NCBI GenBank assembly: GCA_023394875.1
Contig: JAEXAB010000003.1
Coordinates: forward strand, 248,001-312,000
DNA length: 64,000 nt
Source: Bacillota bacterium
Lineage (GTDB): Bacteria; Bacillota; Clostridia; Christensenellales; DTU072
Direction of reading: 5' to 3'
The translations under genes were made by a program, and so were the position numbers. Under the pieces are notes generated by a model. The model ran no database searches and was not told where the DNA came from. It saw nothing but the letters and a program-made list of their open reading frames with translations. Within the stretch, counting starts at the first letter, position 1, and each line of letters opens with the position of its first letter. This document shows, piece by piece, positions 61,460-64,000 of the stretch.

Positions 61460-61470
61460 ATTATTCTCTC

Positions 61471-62844
61471 TTATAATTTATCGTAGAATTCTTCCAAATA
61501 GGCGTCTCTAATACGCTTTAACTCGTTTCTCGGTAGCAGTTTTAATAAGCTCCAGCCCAAAGATAAAGTATCTTCTATACTGCGGTTCTTGTCAAAACCT
61601 TGAGAAACGTACTGTTTTTCGAACTCTTCGGCGAATTTCGCAAACTTTCTGTCGACTTCGGTCAACGCCGCTTCACCCAAAATTGCGCTAAGTTCCTTAG
61701 CTTCTTTACCTCTTGCGTATGCGCTGAACAACTGGTTCATCGTGTCGGCATGGTCTTTTCTGGTTTTATTGGCTCCGATACCTTTGTCTTTCAGACGGGA
61801 CAGGGAAGGCAAAACGTCAATTGGCGGTGTAATACCTTTCTTATATAGTTCGCGGCTCAAAATAATCTGCCCTTCTGTTATATATCCGGTAAGGTCGGGT
61901 ATGGGGTGGGTCTTATCGTCTTCGGGCATGGTAAGAATAGGTATTTGGGTAATACTGCCCTTCTTGCCTTTTATCCTTCCCGCTCTTTCATAAATGGTGG
62001 CAAGGTCGGTGTACAAATAACCGGGATATCCTCTTCTGCCCGGCACTTCCTTTCTTGCCGCGCTCACTTCACGCAGAGCCTCGCAGTAGTTGGTTATGTC
62101 GGTAATAATAACCAATACGTGCATATCGCATTCGAACGCTAAATATTCGGCGGTAGTAAGAGCCATTCTCGGGGTGGCTATTCTCTCAATCGCAGGGTCG
62201 TTAGCCAGATTCATAAATAAAACGGCTCTGTCAATAGCTCCGGTCTTACGGAAGTCGGAAATAAAATAGTCGGCTTCTTCAAAAGTAATACCAACGGCGG
62301 CAAACACAACGGCAAACTTGCTGTCGCTGTTAAGAACCTTTGCCTGACGGGCAATCTGCGCCGCCAGTTCTGCGTGAGGAAGTCCCGACGCGCTAAACAC
62401 GGGGAGTTTTTGTCCTCTAACAAGGGTATTAAGTCCGTCTATTGCCGAAATACCGGTCTGAATAAATTCATCGGGATAGTTTCTTGCAACGGGGTTAATG
62501 GGCTGACCGTTTATATTTATTTTCTTTTTGGGAATAATAGGCGCGCCGTTGTCACGCGGACGGCCCATTCCGTCAAATACTCTGCCTAGCATGTCTTCGC
62601 TAACGGCAATCTCAATGCCTCTGCCTAAAAACCTTGCTTTGGACGTGGAGATACGCAAGCCCGAAGAACCTTCAAACAACTGCACTAACGCCTTATCGCC
62701 GTTAATTTCCAAAACTTTGCCGTTTCTCTTTTCGCCGCTGCTCTGCTCTATTTCTACAAGTTCGTCATATTTTACGCCCTCAACGCCTTCTACAAGCATC
62801 AAAGGTCCGACTACTTCTCTTATCGTCTTATATTCTTTAAGCAT
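61471..62844 (-). CDS. ntpB: V/A-type ATPase subunit B (non-catalytic)
   Basis: The 457-residue nucleotide-binding regulatory subunit has EVVGPLMLVEGVEGVKYDELVEI near the start, FSASGLPHAELAAQIARQA near 150-168 in place of a P-loop, and PGRRGYPGYLYTDLATIYERAGRI near 270-293. It lies 10 nt after the A subunit gene. Confidence 0.96.
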   Translation of the reverse strand: MLKEYKTIREVVGPLMLVEGVEGVKYDELVEIEQSSGEKRNGKVLEINGDKALVQLFEGSSGLRISTSKARFLGRGIEIAVSEDMLGRVFDGMGRPRDNGAPIIPKKKININGQPINPVARNYPDEFIQTGISAIDGLNTLVRGQKLPVFSASGLPHAELAAQIARQAKVLNSDSKFAVVFAAVGITFEEADYFISDFRKTGAIDRAVLFMNLANDPAIERIATPRMALTTAEYLAFECDMHVLVIITDITNYCEALREVSAARKEVPGRRGYPGYLYTDLATIYERAGRIKGKKGSITQIPILTMPEDDKTHPIPDLTGYITEGQIILSRELYKKGITPPIDVLPSLSRLKDKGIGANKTRKDHADTMNQLFSAYARGKEAKELSAILGEAALTEVDRKFAKFAEEFEKQYVSQGFDKNRSIEDTLSLGWSLLKLLPRNELKRIRDAYLEEFYDKL

Positions 62845-62854
62845 CTACTTCCTC

Positions 62855-64000
62855 CTATCCTATTACCGCGGCAATCTCTTGCTTGAGCTCTTTTTCTATT
62901 TCGTCAAACTTATTTACGCTTTCTTCTTCTATATATTTTGCTCTGCCTATTTTTTCTCTGACACTTAGATTTATTATGTCTTCTATATCGACGTTGTTTT
63001 TAACTAACGCGTCCATACCAAGTTTATAATAAGTTAAAATAAGTTTTAGCATACGCAACTGCTTGTTTAGGGAAGCGTAAGTATCGATTTCGTGGAAGGC
63101 GTTCTGGTGTAAGTAGTCTTCTCTAATAGTCTTAGCTACTTCCATTGTTAGTCTGTCTTTACTTCCTAATGCGTCCATACCGACAAGTCTTACTATTTCT
63201 TCCAAAGTTGCTTCTTCCTGAAGTATAAGCATTGCCTGTTTGCGGTATGCGTTCCAATCGTTACCCATAGTTTCACTGTACCAATCGGACAGACGGTCGG
63301 CATACAGACTGTAGCTTTGCAGCCAGTCTATTGCGGGGAAGTGACGTCTATAAGCTAACGATGCGCTAAGTCCCCAAAAAACTTTTACTATTCTTAACGT
63401 TGCCTGGCTTACAGGTTCGCTCAAATCCCCTCCGGGAGGGCTAACTGCTCCTATGGCAGTAACGCTGCCTACTTTACCTTTACTTCCCAAAACCTTTGCA
63501 ATACCTGCTCTTTCATAGAATTCTGCCAAACGACTACTTAGATACGCAGGATAACCTTCTTCACCGGGCATTTCTTCCAATCTGCCGCTCATTTCTCTCA
63601 AGGCTTCTGCCCATCTGGAAGTAGAATCTGCCATTATTGCAACGTTGTAGCCCATATCGCGGAAATATTCGGCAATGGTTATTCCTGTATATATACTAGC
63701 TTCACGCGCCGCAACGGGCATATCTGAGGTGTTGGCTATAAGCACCGTTCTTCTCATCAAAGGCTCTCCCGTTTTGGGATCAACCAACTCGGGGAACTCA
63801 TTAAGAACGTCAGTCATTTCGTTGCCGCGTTCTCCGCAACCAACGTATACGATTATGTCGGCATCAGCCCATTTTGCCAGCTGATGCTGAACTACCGTTT
63901 TTCCGCTTCCGAAGGGGCCCGGCACTGCGGCTACACCGCCTTTTGTTATGGGGAAGAAAGTATCTATTACTCTCTGTCCTGTGATAAGAGGAGCTTTGGG
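62855..64000 (-). CDS. ntpA: V/A-type ATPase subunit A (catalytic), C-terminal 381 residues; runs off the right edge
   Basis: The frame is open to base 64000, so the start and roughly 200 N-terminal residues lie outside. The P-loop GPFGSGKT lies about 27 residues into the visible part, preceded by PLITGQRVIDTFFPITKGG. It is followed by VGCGERGNEM, MADSTSRWAEALREMSGRLEEMPGEEGYPAYL and a helical C-terminus. ATP hydrolysis drives ion pumping, or the reverse. Membrane subunits (I, K, E, C, F) are presumably upstream. Whether it translocates H+ or Na+ cannot be told without subunit K. Confidence 0.95.
   Translation of the reverse strand, partial: PKAPLITGQRVIDTFFPITKGGVAAVPGPFGSGKTVVQHQLAKWADADIIVYVGCGERGNEMTDVLNEFPELVDPKTGEPLMRRTVLIANTSDMPVAAREASIYTGITIAEYFRDMGYNVAIMADSTSRWAEALREMSGRLEEMPGEEGYPAYLSSRLAEFYERAGIAKVLGSKGKVGSVTAIGAVSPPGGDLSEPVSQATLRIVKVFWGLSASLAYRRHFPAIDWLQSYSLYADRLSDWYSETMGNDWNAYRKQAMLILQEEATLEEIVRLVGMDALGSKDRLTMEVAKTIREDYLHQNAFHEIDTYASLNKQLRMLKLILTYYKLGMDALVKNNVDIEDIINLSVREKIGRAKYIEEESVNKFDEIEKELKQEIAAVIG

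Overview
The window reads as a chromosomal segment of a low-GC, Gram-positive, spore-forming, Clostridia-like bacterium, probably an uncultured lineage. The evidence is a germination protease (gpr), a YlbJ sporulation protein, a SpoIIQ-like M23 protein, L27 with a cleavable N-terminal extension next to its protease Prp, a type III glutamine synthetase, and strong AGGAGG-type ribosome binding sites. Nineteen sigma-A-like promoters can be placed. In all of them the -35 begins TTG, nearly all have 17-18 bp spacing, and many have an extended TGn -10. Finer taxonomy cannot be read from the sequence. No prophage, complete insertion sequence or CRISPR array was found.

Layout. 1-4 kb: the 5' part of a large lipoprotein gene (minus) and NADP-type glutamate dehydrogenase (plus). 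4-10.7 kb: a divergent EF-G-like GTPase, rpsT with divergent gpr, and an operon of a malate/lactate dehydrogenase, malic enzyme and an RpoA-CTD-like/WG-repeat fusion protein. 10.8-15.6 kb: a Wzz-like membrane protein and a ppx-maf-(degenerate MreB) operon. 15.6-18.1 kb: rplU-prp-rpmA-ogg-NYN operon. 18.2-20.9 kb: a polar amino-acid ABC transporter whose binding protein appears circularly permuted. 20.9-21.1 kb: tRNA-Gly(CCC) inside a palindromic, repeat-bearing spacer. 21.1-41.7 kb: a compact minus-strand unit of about 20 kb, running from a 3405-residue MBG-repeat surface protein through a second exported membrane protein, pgsA, valS, a HAD phosphatase, hslO, a TPR-like protein and an LRR lipoprotein; most junctions overlap. 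41.7-49.2 kb: a Crp/Fnr regulator, an unknown helical protein with an AEC transporter, a DUF1858 redox protein, the SpoIIQ-like protein, an XRE regulator with glnN, and ylbJ. 48.7-58.4 kb: the F-type ATP synthase operon continuing into an aconitase-family hydratase, a fused RsmD-CoaD protein and a coiled-coil protein. 58.5-60.7 kb: an RluA pseudouridine synthase and a condensation-superfamily acyltransferase. 60.8-64 kb: V/A-type ATPase subunits D, B and part of A.

The most unusual observation is the F-ATPase operon (atpB-E-F-A-G-D-C). It has no atpH. Instead the alpha subunit carries about 75 extra N-terminal residues that look like the C-terminal, b-binding domain of the delta subunit. This would put a stator-binding domain on every alpha subunit. 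Other notable proteins are the permuted binding protein, the RsmD-CoaD fusion, an EF-G-like GTPase with a degenerate guanine-specificity motif, a degenerate MreB paralogue, and a foldback element with IS-end-like arms that serves as a bidirectional terminator.

Start codons were chosen by ribosome-binding-site position and often differ from the longest possible reading frame. Functional calls rest on motif recognition by eye, without database searches.
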